Origin: an uncultured Lysobacteraceae bacterium
GTDB taxonomy: Bacteria > Pseudomonadota > Gammaproteobacteria > Xanthomonadales > Rhodanobacteraceae
Length of the DNA stretch: 15,534 bases
Direction of reading: 5' to 3'
Assembly: GCA_946480705.1 (NCBI GenBank)
Contig: CAMLLF010000018.1
Location: forward strand, 1 to 15,534
The stretch's first letter is position 1. The number at the start of each line of letters is the position of its first letter. Position numbers and translations under genes: made by a program. The notes under the pieces are model-generated. The model did not search any database and had not been told where the DNA came from. It saw only the letters and a program-made list of their open reading frames with translations. Of this stretch, positions 1 through 7,041 are shown piece after piece.

Positions 1-1
1 A

Positions 2-229
2 CAGCCGCGCCTGCTGTTCGAAGATCTCGGCCTCGATACCGGCGGCTTCGGCGGCGCGGGTCGCATGGGCGGCTCGAACGAGCAGGAACAGGGCGGTACC
101 ACGAACCCGTCGCGCCACGTCTATCGCGTGACGTCGCGCAGTCAGGGCGGCAGCGGCGACTCGGCGATCCGCGTCACCGAAGTCGTCTACTCGGCTTTCA
201 GCACTGACGGATCGTTCAGCGGACGCTGA
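2..229 (+). CDS. pilX: PilX-like minor pilin / type IV pilus assembly protein, C-terminal end (5' partial)
   Basis: An open frame enters from the left edge and ends at TGA 227-229, giving the last 75 residues of a protein. The stretch HVYRVTSRSQGGSGDSAIR and the following strand-rich tail resemble the C-terminus of PilX proteins, where a Tyr-Arg-hydrophobic-Thr segment and a Gly/Ser-rich turn precede the final strand. The gene ends 45 bp before pilY1, the same order as the pilV-pilW-pilX-pilY1-pilE minor pilin operons of Pseudomonas and Xanthomonas. In those systems PilX is a minor pilin that primes pilus assembly and, with PilY1, forms the tip complex. The N-terminal prepilin signal lies outside the window, so identification rests on the tail and on gene order. 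It could instead be another short pilus protein at the same position. Confidence 0.75.
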   Translation, partial: QPRLLFEDLGLDTGGFGGAGRMGGSNEQEQGGTTNPSRHVYRVTSRSQGGSGDSAIRVTEVVYSAFSTDGSFSGR

Positions 230-274
230 TCCGCGGACGGACCTCATCGCATCGCTACACCGTAAGGATCAGCC

Positions 275-3200
275 ATGAAACCTGGTAATCGTCTGATTTC
301 CCCGCGCTGGCTCGGAGCCGGATTTGCGTTGTGCCTCTGCGCCGTGCAGTCGCAGGATGCGCGTGCGTGGACGACGGATCTGCTGGCCACACCGCCGGAG
401 CTCACGGCTGCCGTCGCGCCGAACCTCGTGCTGACCTTCGACGACTCCGGTTCGATGGGCAGCGACTTCATGCCCGACCAGCGGCCCTACGATCCGAACA
501 ACACCGGCTGGGGCAACCCCTACCGCTGCGCCGGCGTGATCGACCCGAACGTCACCGACGAGACGAATCCGCGCTCGCGTTCGATGAACGGTGTCTACTT
601 CAATCCGAACAACGCCTACGACCCGCCGATCGAAGGCGACCTGACGAACAGTCCGTCGATGCCGACGCAGGTCTGGCCGACCGCGCAACGCAACGGTATC
701 GCGCACTACCGCAATTCGAACCCGAACACGGGTCTGGGTACGATCAATGCGTCGACGACGTCGTTCTGCAACAACACCGGCGCCGGCTACTACCGTTACA
801 AGACGACCGCGCCGAACCTGGTCCTCGATGCAAACGGAAAAATCACCAACTACGGTGATCTCTACAATTCGAACAACTGGGAATGGATCAGCCTGACGGC
901 CGCCAGCCCGGCGCTGCCGCCCGGCGTGACGCTCGCGCAGGCGCGCCAGCGCTTCGTCAACTGGTATGCGTTCTACCGCACGCGCCAGATGGCGGCGATT
1001 TCCGCGGTGTCGCATGCCTACCGCACGTTCGGTCCCGAGGTGCGCGTCGCCTGGCAGAACATCAACTCGAATTTCCTGGCGGCGGCGACCGAGATCCGGC
1101 CGTTCGAGCTGCAGCCCACCGCGGGCGGTATCCGCGACCGCTTCTACGACTGGCTGTTCAACATTCCGGCCAGCGGTGGTACGCCCAATCGCGGTGCGCT
1201 CAAGCGCACGGGCGCCTTCTTCCAGCGCTCGTCCGGCACGTGGACGAACCCGTACTGGGACGCCGAACTCAACAAGGAACTCGTCTGCCGCCAGAACTTC
1301 CATGTCCAGATGACCGACGGTCTCTGGAACGGCGACAGCGGCATCACGTCGCCCGGCAGCGATACGACCGCGCTCACGCTGCCCGACGGCGTTGCGTACA
1401 CGGTCGGCCAGAACTACAACAAGATCATGTGGAACGAGACCGGCAACACGGTCGAGACCATGGCCGACATGGCGTTCTACTACTGGGCGACGCCGCTGCG
1501 TACCGGTGGCGTGTTCGCCGGTGCCGAGGGTCTGCGCGTGCCGCCCTATCTGCCAGACAAGTCGACGAACCTGTTCGGCCCGCCGCTGCCGAGCGGCGGC
1601 GATCCGCTGCAGAACAACGAAATCTACTGGAATCCGGCGAACGACCCGGCACGGTGGCCGCATCTCGTGCAGTTCATGATCGGCTTCGGCGCATCGGGCA
1701 CGCTGCAGAACGACGATGCGACCTACGCCAAGCTGCGCGGCTCGAATGCGGTGCCCGCAAGCGTGGCGTGGCCGGTCCCGAACGAGGGCGTCGACGACGG
1801 CCGCAAGATCGACGACATGTGGCATGCGGCGATCAACAGCCGCGGCAAATTCTTCATCTCGAACAACCCCGCCGAACTCGCGCAGGCGCTCGTCGATATC
1901 GTCAGCAGCATCACGGCGCGTCGCGCGACCGCGACCGCGGCGACGGTGTCGCTGCCGATCGTCACGGCGAGCACGGAAGCATTCAAGGCAAGCTTCGACA
2001 CGTCCGACTGGTCGGGCACGCTGACGAAGTTCGCGGTCGATTCGACGACGGGCCAGGCCACCGGCTCGGCCGAATGGGACGCCGCGCAGCTGCTGACCGC
2101 GCGCACTGCGGCGAGCCGCAATATCTTCACGTGGGACGCGCTCGCCTCGCCGCGCCGTGGTATCCCGCTGCTCTGGGCGAGCCTCAATTCCACGCAGCAG
2201 GGGCTGCTCAACGACAACCCGACGACGATCGCGGTCGACAACGACGGCCTCGGTTCGCAGCGCGTCGACTATCTGCGCGGCGAACGCGCACGTGAAACGA
2301 CCGCGCCGTTCATGCGCCGCCGCTCGACGCTGATGGGAGCGATCGTCAACTCGCAGCCGACCTACGTGTCGGGTCCGATCGGCATGTATCAGGACAGCTT
2401 CCCGACCGGATCGCCCGAAGCGCTGGCCGCCGGTCCTACCGGCGCCGGCCAGACCTACGCAAAGTTCTCCGCATCGGTCCGTGCGCGGCCGCCGACGGTA
2501 TACGTCGGTTCGAACGACGGCATGGTTCACGCGATCAATTCGCTGAACGGCCAGGAGCGCTTCGCCTACATGCCGAACATCCTGATCGCCAACAAGAAGG
2601 CGACCGAATACACGAACCCGACGCATGCCCAGATCGTCACCGGCGTCGACTCGCGCCTGCGCGTGCAGGACGTCTTCATCGGCGGTCGCTGGCGCACCGT
2701 GATGGTCGGCTCCATGCGCCTGGGCGGCCGCGGCATCTTCGCGCTCGACGTGACCGATCCGTCCGGCTTCGGTCCGGCCAACGTGCTCTGGGAATTCTCG
2801 AACACCTCGACCGGTGGGGCGGCACTCGGCTACACGTACGACTCGGCCAACATCGTGCGCCTGAATACCGGCAAGTGGGCCGTGCTCGTGTCGAGCGGCT
2901 ATTTCCCGACGACGAACCCCGACCCGCGCGGCGAGCCCGATCCGGCCAGCACCGACGTCAACAAGGACAAGACCTCATTGTTCGTGCTCGATCTGGAAAC
3001 CGGCGCGCGCATCGCCGAGATACAGACATCGACCGCGCCGCAGGGCGTGCCGCTGAGCTTCGGCCTGTCGACGCCGGCGGCCTACGATCTGAACAGCGAC
3101 CAGATCGATGACATCGCCGTTGCCGGCGACCTCGTCGGCAACCTGTTCCGCTTCGATCTGAGCAGCTCCAATCCGGCGCAGTGGAAAGTCGACCTGATGT

Positions 3201-3931
3201 TCAAGACGTACACGACGACGCCGACACAGGTCGACGCCAACTCGCTGCCGCGCCAGCCGATCACGAGCATGCCGGTCGCGCTGCGCGACACCGCCCGCAA
3301 CGGCGCGCCGATCTGGGTGTTCGGCACCGGCAAGTACCTCGGCAAGGAAGACCGCACGGCGACCGGCATCGCATCGAACGTCGGCCCGCAGGCGATCTAC
3401 GGCGTGCGCGACTACGGCACGACCTCGGGCAGCAACGTCACGAACTATCCGACGCTGCCGTCGCAGCTGACCCAGCAGACGCTGACCCAGCCGAACGCGA
3501 CGTCGCGCGTCCTGACGACGAACGCCGTGCCGGTCTCGACGCGCGGCTGGATGATCCCGCTCAACATCGCGGCCGAGCCCGGCGAGCGTGCCGTGTTCAC
3601 GGCCAAGCCGATCTACAGTCTCAACGTCGCGGTCGTGAATACGGTGATTCCGCGCGGCAGCGATCCGTGCAATCCGCAGTTCCGCGGTGCGTCCATCCTC
3701 GTGGACGGCGCCACCGGCGGATCGCCGGCCGGCGCGCAGCAGGGCGGCCCGTGCCAGGGCGACCAGTGCCGCGACCCGACGCCGCGTCTGATCGGCGACA
3801 AGTTCGTGCTGCCGATAACGGGCGATCCGGGCGGCGGCGGCGGTATTCCGGTGCCGGTCGACGATATGCCGGGCATCAAGGCGCCGCCCGCGAACCGCGG
3901 ATCCTGGCGCGAGCTGTTGGACATTCTCTGA
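275..3931 (+). CDS. pilY1: PilY1, type IV pilus tip adhesin/assembly protein
   Basis: This 1218-residue protein has the usual PilY1 plan and length. Residues 1-31 form a Sec signal peptide (basic start, hydrophobic core, ARA before W32). A von Willebrand A-like region follows with a MIDAS motif, DDSGS at residues 56-60. The C-terminal half is the PilY1 beta-propeller: [14 protein letters not shown] and RFAYMPN are family hallmarks. A calcium-type loop, DLNSDQIDD, lies at residues 938-946. In characterised PilY1 proteins calcium at this type of loop counteracts PilT-driven retraction, and the protein acts at the pilus tip and cell surface in adhesion, surface sensing and twitching. The start ATG at 275 has AAGGA at 264-268, a good spacing. 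The conserved YLRG segment reads RGE at 668-670 rather than RGD. The end is rich in Gly and Pro. It sits between pilX and pilE, probably in one operon. Confidence 0.95.
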   Translation: MKPGNRLISPRWLGAGFALCLCAVQSQDARAWTTDLLATPPELTAAVAPNLVLTFDDSGSMGSDFMPDQRPYDPNNTGWGNPYRCAGVIDPNVTDETNPRSRSMNGVYFNPNNAYDPPIEGDLTNSPSMPTQVWPTAQRNGIAHYRNSNPNTGLGTINASTTSFCNNTGAGYYRYKTTAPNLVLDANGKITNYGDLYNSNNWEWISLTAASPALPPGVTLAQARQRFVNWYAFYRTRQMAAISAVSHAYRTFGPEVRVAWQNINSNFLAAATEIRPFELQPTAGGIRDRFYDWLFNIPASGGTPNRGALKRTGAFFQRSSGTWTNPYWDAELNKELVCRQNFHVQMTDGLWNGDSGITSPGSDTTALTLPDGVAYTVGQNYNKIMWNETGNTVETMADMAFYYWATPLRTGGVFAGAEGLRVPPYLPDKSTNLFGPPLPSGGDPLQNNEIYWNPANDPARWPHLVQFMIGFGASGTLQNDDATYAKLRGSNAVPASVAWPVPNEGVDDGRKIDDMWHAAINSRGKFFISNNPAELAQALVDIVSSITARRATATAATVSLPIVTASTEAFKASFDTSDWSGTLTKFAVDSTTGQATGSAEWDAAQLLTARTAASRNIFTWDALASPRRGIPLLWASLNSTQQGLLNDNPTTIAVDNDGLGSQRVDYLRGERARETTAPFMRRRSTLMGAIVNSQPTYVSGPIGMYQDSFPTGSPEALAAGPTGAGQTYAKFSASVRARPPTVYVGSNDGMVHAINSLNGQERFAYMPNILIANKKATEYTNPTHAQIVTGVDSRLRVQDVFIGGRWRTVMVGSMRLGGRGIFALDVTDPSGFGPANVLWEFSNTSTGGAALGYTYDSANIVRLNTGKWAVLVSSGYFPTTNPDPRGEPDPASTDVNKDKTSLFVLDLETGARIAEIQTSTAPQGVPLSFGLSTPAAYDLNSDQIDDIAVAGDLVGNLFRFDLSSSNPAQWKVDLMFKTYTTTPTQVDANSLPRQPITSMPVALRDTARNGAPIWVFGTGKYLGKEDRTATGIASNVGPQAIYGVRDYGTTSGSNVTNYPTLPSQLTQQTLTQPNATSRVLTTNAVPVSTRGWMIPLNIAAEPGERAVFTAKPIYSLNVAVVNTVIPRGSDPCNPQFRGASILVDGATGGSPAGAQQGGPCQGDQCRDPTPRLIGDKFVLPITGDPGGGGGIPVPVDDMPGIKAPPANRGSWRELLDIL

Positions 3932-3941
3932 TTCGGCACGC

Positions 3942-3971
3942 GACACGCGCCCGCCAGGGCGCGTGTCTTTT
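3942..3971 (+). terminator. Intercistronic hairpin between pilY1 and pilE (terminator/attenuator-like)
   Basis: An 11-bp perfect stem (GACACGCGCCC at 3942-3952 against GGGCGCGTGTC at 3957-3967) closes a GCCA loop and is followed by TTTT at 3968-3971. It begins 10 bases after the pilY1 stop and ends 15 bases before the pilE ATG. The U-run is short, so it may be a partial terminator or an RNA-stability element that sets the ratio of pilin to the large PilY1 protein, rather than a full stop. Confidence 0.6.
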
Positions 3972-3986
3972 CACTGGGGACGCACG

Positions 3987-4433
3987 ATGCGCATTCGCGA
4001 AAAACACCAGGGCTTCACGCTGCTCGAACTGATGATCGTCGTTGCGATCATCGCCATCCTCGCTGCCTTCGCGCTGCCGTCGTACCAGCGTTACGGCCAG
4101 CGTGCGCGCCGCGCCGACGGCAAGGAACTGCTGATGCGCGTCGCCGCGGCGCAGGAGCGCTACTACACGAACTTCAACCGCTATGCGACGAGCCCGCTGA
4201 CCGCGCCCACGAGCCTCGGCCTCAGCACGCTGACCTCCGAGCGCGGCTATTACTCGGTCAGCTCCGCCAACGGCGCGACCGGCGATACGCAGAGCTACGT
4301 GCTCAGCGCGACGCCGGTCGCCGGCACCAACCAGGCCGGCGACCAGTGCGGCACGCTGACGATCAGCAACACCGGCGTGAAGACGCCGGCCAAGACCGAG
4401 ATGCCGCAGAACTCCAACGGCGCGTGCTGGTGA
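3987..4433 (+). CDS. pilE: Type IV pilin-like protein PilE (class III prepilin signal)
   Basis: A 148-residue type IVa pilin-like protein. The prepilin peptidase site is KHQG|FTLLE, with cleavage after G9, N-methylated F10 and the invariant Glu at +5 (E14). The hydrophobic helix [19 protein letters not shown] (13-31) anchors it in the inner membrane before assembly. The globular part ends with two cysteines, C121 and C147, that would close the D-loop typical of pilins. The ATG at 3987 is preferred over a GTG at 3963, which would lie inside the hairpin stem and add residues to the leader; a GGGGA precedes the chosen ATG. Minor pilin PilE closes the pilVWXY1E operon in Pseudomonas and Xanthomonas, where it helps initiate pilus assembly. 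Whether this protein is a minor or a major pilin cannot be told from the sequence. Confidence 0.92.
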   Translation: MRIREKHQGFTLLELMIVVAIIAILAAFALPSYQRYGQRARRADGKELLMRVAAAQERYYTNFNRYATSPLTAPTSLGLSTLTSERGYYSVSSANGATGDTQSYVLSATPVAGTNQAGDQCGTLTISNTGVKTPAKTEMPQNSNGACW

Positions 4434-4438
4434 CGGCA

Positions 4439-4456
4439 GGCGGAATCCCGTCCGCC
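4439..4456 (+). terminator. Weak hairpin after pilE
   Basis: GGCGGA (4439-4444) can pair with TCCGCC (4451-4456) around a 6-base loop, just after the pilE stop. There is no U-tract, so this is at most a weak or Rho-assisted 3' end of the pilin transcript. Confidence 0.25.
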
Positions 4457-4479
4457 GCAACGAAGACGTTGCATCACGC

Positions 4480-4508
4480 TTGTCGACGGCAAAGCTCGCC
4501 GCTATAAT
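4480..4508 (+). promoter_or_regulatory. Sigma-70 promoter for the tRNA-Thr/tRNA-Val pair
   Basis: A consensus -10 box TATAAT lies at 4503-4508 and a -35-like TTGTCG at 4480-4485, with a 17-bp spacer. The bases after the -10 box are almost all G or C (CGCGCGC), the GC-rich discriminator typical of stable RNA promoters under stringent (ppGpp) control. The predicted start, near 4515, is a few bases before tRNA-Thr. Confidence 0.75.
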
Positions 4509-4523
4509 CGCGCGCTCGGTTTC

Positions 4524-4599
<76 letters not shown>

Positions 4600-4616
4600 G
4601 TTGCACCGTTTTCACC

Positions 4617-4691
4617 GGGCGGTTAGCTCAGCGGTAGAGCACTGCTTTCACACGGCAGGGGCCACAGGTTCGAACCCTGTACCGCCCACCA
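4617..4691 (+). tRNA. tRNA-Val (anticodon CAC)
   Basis: A complete 75-nt cloverleaf with encoded CCA. The acceptor arms GGGCGGT and ACCGCCC pair, the anticodon stem CTGCT/GGCAG encloses TTCACAC, and the anticodon CAC at 4649-4651 reads valine GUG codons. It lies 17 nt after tRNA-Thr and shares its promoter. Its 3' end is the last chromosomal-type feature, apart from the terminator, before the accessory region. That makes it a candidate integration site, although no integrase and no repeat of its 3' end are seen in the window. Confidence 0.96.
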
Positions 4692-4742
4692 ATAAATCAA
4701 TCACTTAGCGCGCAAGCTGTTGAGTGATACGCAAGGAGTACG

Positions 4743-4775
4743 AAAAAACGCCCGGCGAAACCGGGCGTTTTTTTT
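4743..4775 (+). terminator. Rho-independent terminator of the tRNA transcript
   Basis: CGCCCGG (4749-4755) pairs with CCGGGCG (4761-4767) around a CGAAA loop and is followed by eight T (4768-4775). The stem extends further through the flanking A-run (4743-4748) against the T-run, so it could also work on the minus strand for transcription coming from the J-domain gene. This is a textbook intrinsic terminator. Confidence 0.92.
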
Positions 4776-4862
4776 GTTCCTGCTTGGTGCCTGATTGACT
4801 ACGGGCGATGATCGCTGACTACACGTAGAGCGAGCAGGCTGAACCTTGCGCTTTGACTTCCG

Positions 4863-5540
4863 TCAGCACTGCCGTGAAACAGCTCTGGTGTATAAAAATC
4901 CAAGTGGAAATGCGATGCCGGCGCAGACTATCCCCGCTGCTAACACTAGTCCGGCTTCGACAAGCTCCTTGAATTGGCCGGTCTTGAATGCAGCATAGAT
5001 CTTGATTGCTGCGTAGAGAGCAAACGGAACGAGCGCGTTCCTGGACCATTGCAGGCCGCCCCGGACGTGGTACCGAAACCCTGAATGATCTGATTGATTG
5101 GATCGGCCAGAAGCGGCTCCAGGCTGCTCTTTCCCTGGATTTCCTGCAGCCGCGGACTTTTCTCCGGTCACCCATTCCTTCCAGTCCACCGGAGCCATCG
5201 TTGGCTCGCTGCTTTTCGGATCTGGAAACTCGCGCGCGGAATTCGGTGTGCTGGACGTCTCTGATGGAACGCGTGTGTCTTCCACAGATTCCGGGCGGTT
5301 CTGTTCATGCGTCTTGATCCACGAGTCGTGTTCCGCCCGTCGTGTCGGGTCGGAAAGGGCTTCGTAAGCGGCATTGATGATTCGGGTTACCCACTCGGCG
5401 TGCGCTCGGTCCTGCGGATTTCTGTCCGGGTGCCATCGTTGCGCCAGCGTTCGATAGGCGGCGCGAATCACTTCAGTGCTTGCCGTACGCGAGACCTGAA
5501 GGTTGTCATAGTGCGTCCGCAAATTCTGATCGGTCGCCAT
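4863..5540 (-). CDS. J-domain (DnaJ-like) protein with two C-terminal membrane segments
   Basis: A 225-residue protein read from ATG 5538-5540. Residues about 9-72 form a J domain: a helix I region HYDNLQVSR, helix II AAYRTLAQRW, the essential HPD at 37-39, and a helix III ending NAAYEALSDPTRRAEHD. J domains stimulate the ATPase of DnaK (Hsp70). Residues about 80-155 are polar, rich in Pro, Ser and Glu, and probably a disordered linker. Two hydrophobic stretches, about 169-185 and 194-217, predict a membrane hairpin. There is no Gly/Phe-rich region, zinc finger or DnaJ C-terminal domain, so this is a class C J-protein that recruits Hsp70 to a particular place or client. An upstream in-frame ATG at 5597 would add 19 residues. 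That start is rejected because J domains normally begin within a few residues of the start, and because the extension crosses the likely promoter. It diverges from the XRE regulator gene; its client is unknown. Confidence 0.85.
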   Translation of the reverse strand: MATDQNLRTHYDNLQVSRTASTEVIRAAYRTLAQRWHPDRNPQDRAHAEWVTRIINAAYEALSDPTRRAEHDSWIKTHEQNRPESVEDTRVPSETSSTPNSAREFPDPKSSEPTMAPVDWKEWVTGEKSAAAGNPGKEQPGAASGRSNQSDHSGFRYHVRGGLQWSRNALVPFALYAAIKIYAAFKTGQFKELVEAGLVLAAGIVCAGIAFPLGFLYTRAVSRQC

Positions 5541-5551
5541 GCTCGTTGGCT

Positions 5552-5573
5552 TACTGGTTGGGTTTGACCAGTA
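5552..5573. promoter_or_regulatory. Inverted repeat, operator candidate in the divergent J-protein/XRE intergenic region
   Basis: TACTGGT at 5552-5558 and ACCAGTA at 5567-5573 are perfect inverted copies separated by 8 bp, the two-half-site layout expected for a dimeric helix-turn-helix repressor. The right half overlaps the best -10 candidates on both strands: TATACT on the minus strand (5575-5570) and TATATT on the plus strand (5572-5577). Bound protein could therefore block transcription in both directions. The neighbouring XRE protein is the natural candidate ligand; that link is inference. Confidence 0.5.
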
Positions 5574-5597
5574 TATTGTGAAGACCTGTTGGTGCAA
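5570..5597 (-). promoter_or_regulatory. Candidate promoter for the J-domain gene
   Basis: Read on the minus strand, TATACT (5575-5570) is a good -10 box with a weak -35-like TTGCAC (5597-5592) 16 bp upstream. The predicted start is about 20 bp before the ATG at 5540. The -10 box lies within the right arm of the inverted repeat, consistent with repression. Confidence 0.4.
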
Positions 5598-5633
5598 CGC
5601 CCTCTACCGTTCCTGGACGACAGGAGGGGTTGC
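5594..5633 (+). promoter_or_regulatory. Hairpin that would mask the XRE gene's Shine-Dalgarno sequence
   Basis: The leader segment 5594-5604 (GCAAC, bulged G, CCCTC) pairs with 5624-5633 (GAGGG, GTTGC), giving ten pairs with one bulged G and a loop of about 19 nt. The 3' strand contains most of the strong ribosome site AGGAGGGG (5622-5629) and ends at the base before the TTG start codon. In RNA form it would hide the ribosome site, suggesting low or conditional translation of the regulator. The pairing is seen directly; the regulatory effect is inferred. Confidence 0.45.
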
Positions 5634-5888
5634 TTGGAGCCAGAGGAAGCATTCGGTCGAGTTCTGCGTCGATTGCGCCTCGCGCGCGGTCTGTCGCAAG
5701 AGACACTTGCTCTCGAGTCCAACCTGCAGCGCAACTACATTTCTTTGCTCGAGCGCGGACTGAACTCCGCGAGTCTGAAGACGCTCTTCAAGCTCGCTCC
5801 AGTGCTGGGTGTGTCGGTAAGCGAAATGATTGTTGTCGCCGAACAGCTACTTGCCTCGGCTGTGCTTTCCCGAACAGAAGACGATTGA
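5634..5888 (+). CDS. XRE-family helix-turn-helix transcriptional regulator
   Basis: An 84-residue protein that is almost entirely one lambda-repressor-like (Cro/CI) HTH domain. FGRVLRRLRLARGLSQETLA gives helices 1-2, the turn and recognition helix run through SNLQRNYISLLERGL, and ASLKTLFKLAPVLGVSVSEM gives helices 4-5. The start is taken as TTG 5634 because AGGAGGGG lies 6 nt upstream. A longer reading from TTG 5589 would put that ribosome site inside the gene and add residues unlike the family. The protein probably binds DNA as a dimer, likely at the inverted repeat upstream of its own gene. Small XRE proteins next to restriction genes can be controller (C) proteins, but here about 740 bp separate it from vsr, so control of the restriction cassette is possible rather than shown. 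Confidence 0.88.
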   Translation: MEPEEAFGRVLRRLRLARGLSQETLALESNLQRNYISLLERGLNSASLKTLFKLAPVLGVSVSEMIVVAEQLLASAVLSRTEDD

Positions 5889-6624
5889 AACGTTGTCGAT
5901 GGGACAATGCCGTGGTCAGTCAGGCCGGTAGATGCGCTTCCCGCGATTGCGAATTGCTCCTGCGCCGCAATCGAATACCTCGTACGTTAGCCCCGTTCCC
6001 TGAGTAGGCGCAGACGTCCCTGTTGTATTGACCGATGAGTTCTGTCGATTGGATCGTGCGGAAACCGCGTGTTGTGTGAAACAATCGCGCGCGCGCCCGT
6101 CTTGACGTCCAGCGTAGGCCGACCACATGCAAACGCTGTCAGCACATGGGGTGAGGCTGGCATGGTGTTCGGGTCGTGGCGGATGGGTGAGGCGGTGGTG
6201 TATTCGCAGCACATGAGTGAATCTTGTTAAGAATTTGTAATTCAGCCATCGGCGGCAGCGCGTGTGCGGCATTCGTCACAAATCCGCTGAGATGTTCACT
6301 GCCCTTCGTGCAGTAATGCACGTCGACACCACGCTGCAGGGGCGAAAACGTGAAATCGTGGAACGTTCGATGCGTGCTAGTGCTGAGCGCAAGGGGGCTG
6401 GGCTCTAGATCCTGTGTCTCGACGTACTACCGGACTCGGCACAGGCGCGACGATCCTTAATGAATTTCGGCTTCGAGTTGCTGGCGGCGGAACCGTCGAC
6501 TTGCTACTTATCAGGTCTCGGAGACAATCGTTCTGGTTTCCACTACAAATTATCCACTGCAGACTGCCGCGGGCTGCTTACCGAGCGTCGCGCCGGGACT
6601 GCTATATCCGCTGGCGCTAATACC
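5889..6624. other. Gene-poor stretch between the XRE regulator and vsr
   Basis: No convincing gene was found in 736 bp on either strand. The longest open frames (for example 5916-6272 on the minus strand, 118 codons, and a 55-codon in-frame extension upstream of vsr from 6460) have no recognisable domain and no good ribosome site, and they overlap each other in several frames. Visible structure includes an alternating CG tract at 6086-6096 and an AT-rich patch around 6216-6244 with GAATT-TGT-AATTC (6231-6243). The stretch could hold decayed genes, the promoter of the vsr cassette (TTGCTA at 6501 with GACAAT at 6523 is a weak match), or a small RNA. None of these can be supported further. Confidence 0.5.
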
Positions 6625-7035
6625 ATGGACTTCATAGACAGCGAGTTTCGTTCTCGGCTTATGGGGCGCATCCGTGGCAAAGACACCAAGCCGGAGATGG
6701 TCGTGCGTCGCATCGCGCATCGGCTGGGATTTCGATTCCGCCTGCACCGAAGGGATCTGCCTGGAAGTCCCGACCTTGTGTTTCCCGCATCACGAAAGGT
6801 TGTCTTTGTGCATGGCTGCTATTGGCATCGGCATCCCGGTTGCCGGCTGGCATACCTGCCCAAATCGAATATCGAGTTCTGGACGGATAAGTTCGCCGCG
6901 AATGTCGCTAGGGACGAGAAGGCTATTGCCGCACTACGCGAACAAGACTGGGAGCCATTGGTAATATGGGAATGTGAAACAAAAGATTCGATACTTTTAG
7001 TCTCACGCCTATCGGCCCACCTCAAAAAGATCTGA
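6625..7035 (+). CDS. vsr: Very short patch repair (Vsr-type) DNA mismatch endonuclease
   Basis: A 136-residue protein of normal Vsr length. The N-terminal signature RLMGRIRGKDTKPE (11-24) includes the conserved acidic E24. The core GSPDLVFP carries the metal-binding D50, and FVHGCYWHRHPGC carries the catalytic-type H63 and H68 and, with C65, C73 and C117 (WEC), the structural zinc ligands. Vsr nicks DNA 5' of the T in T:G mismatches that arise when 5-methylcytosine deaminates, starting very short patch repair. The gene ends 6 bp before the cytosine methyltransferase, the classical partnership in which the repair enzyme protects methylated sites from mutation. The ATG at 6625 starts exactly where Vsr proteins usually start, although no clear Shine-Dalgarno precedes it. 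The gene appears intact, unlike its methylase partner. Confidence 0.95.
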   Translation: MDFIDSEFRSRLMGRIRGKDTKPEMVVRRIAHRLGFRFRLHRRDLPGSPDLVFPASRKVVFVHGCYWHRHPGCRLAYLPKSNIEFWTDKFAANVARDEKAIAALREQDWEPLVIWECETKDSILLVSRLSAHLKKI

Positions 7036-7041
7036 AGACGG

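Noticed and set aside
269..2626. 785-codon open frame on the minus strand opposite pilY1
   Set aside because: It is an antisense shadow of a GC-rich gene. The translation is dominated by Arg, Val and Ala with no domain, and pilY1 on the plus strand is unambiguous.
2975..3946. 323-codon minus-strand frame opposite the 3' part of pilY1
   Set aside because: Same cause: codon bias of pilY1 keeps the opposite frame open. The composition is Arg/Ala/Val-rich with no recognisable domain.
3963..3986. GTG at 3963 as the pilE start
   Set aside because: It lies within the hairpin stem and lacks a ribosome site. The ATG at 3987 gives the short leader expected of a type IV prepilin.
4813..4832. Small hairpin (CGCT/AGCG with CTAC/GTAG) after the J-protein stop
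   Set aside because: Short stem with internal bulge, a very tight loop and no T-run on either side; not enough for a terminator call.
5541..5597. N-terminal extension of the J-domain protein from the ATG at 5597
   Set aside because: It would cross the likely promoter and the inverted repeat. J domains normally start near residue 1, matching the ATG at 5540.
5916..6272. 118-codon minus-strand frame
   Set aside because: No domain, no clear ribosome site, odd composition, and it overlaps other open frames. Not supportable as a gene.
6460..6624. 55-residue N-terminal extension of Vsr
   Set aside because: Vsr proteins begin at the residues matching ATG 6625, and the extension has no family resemblance.
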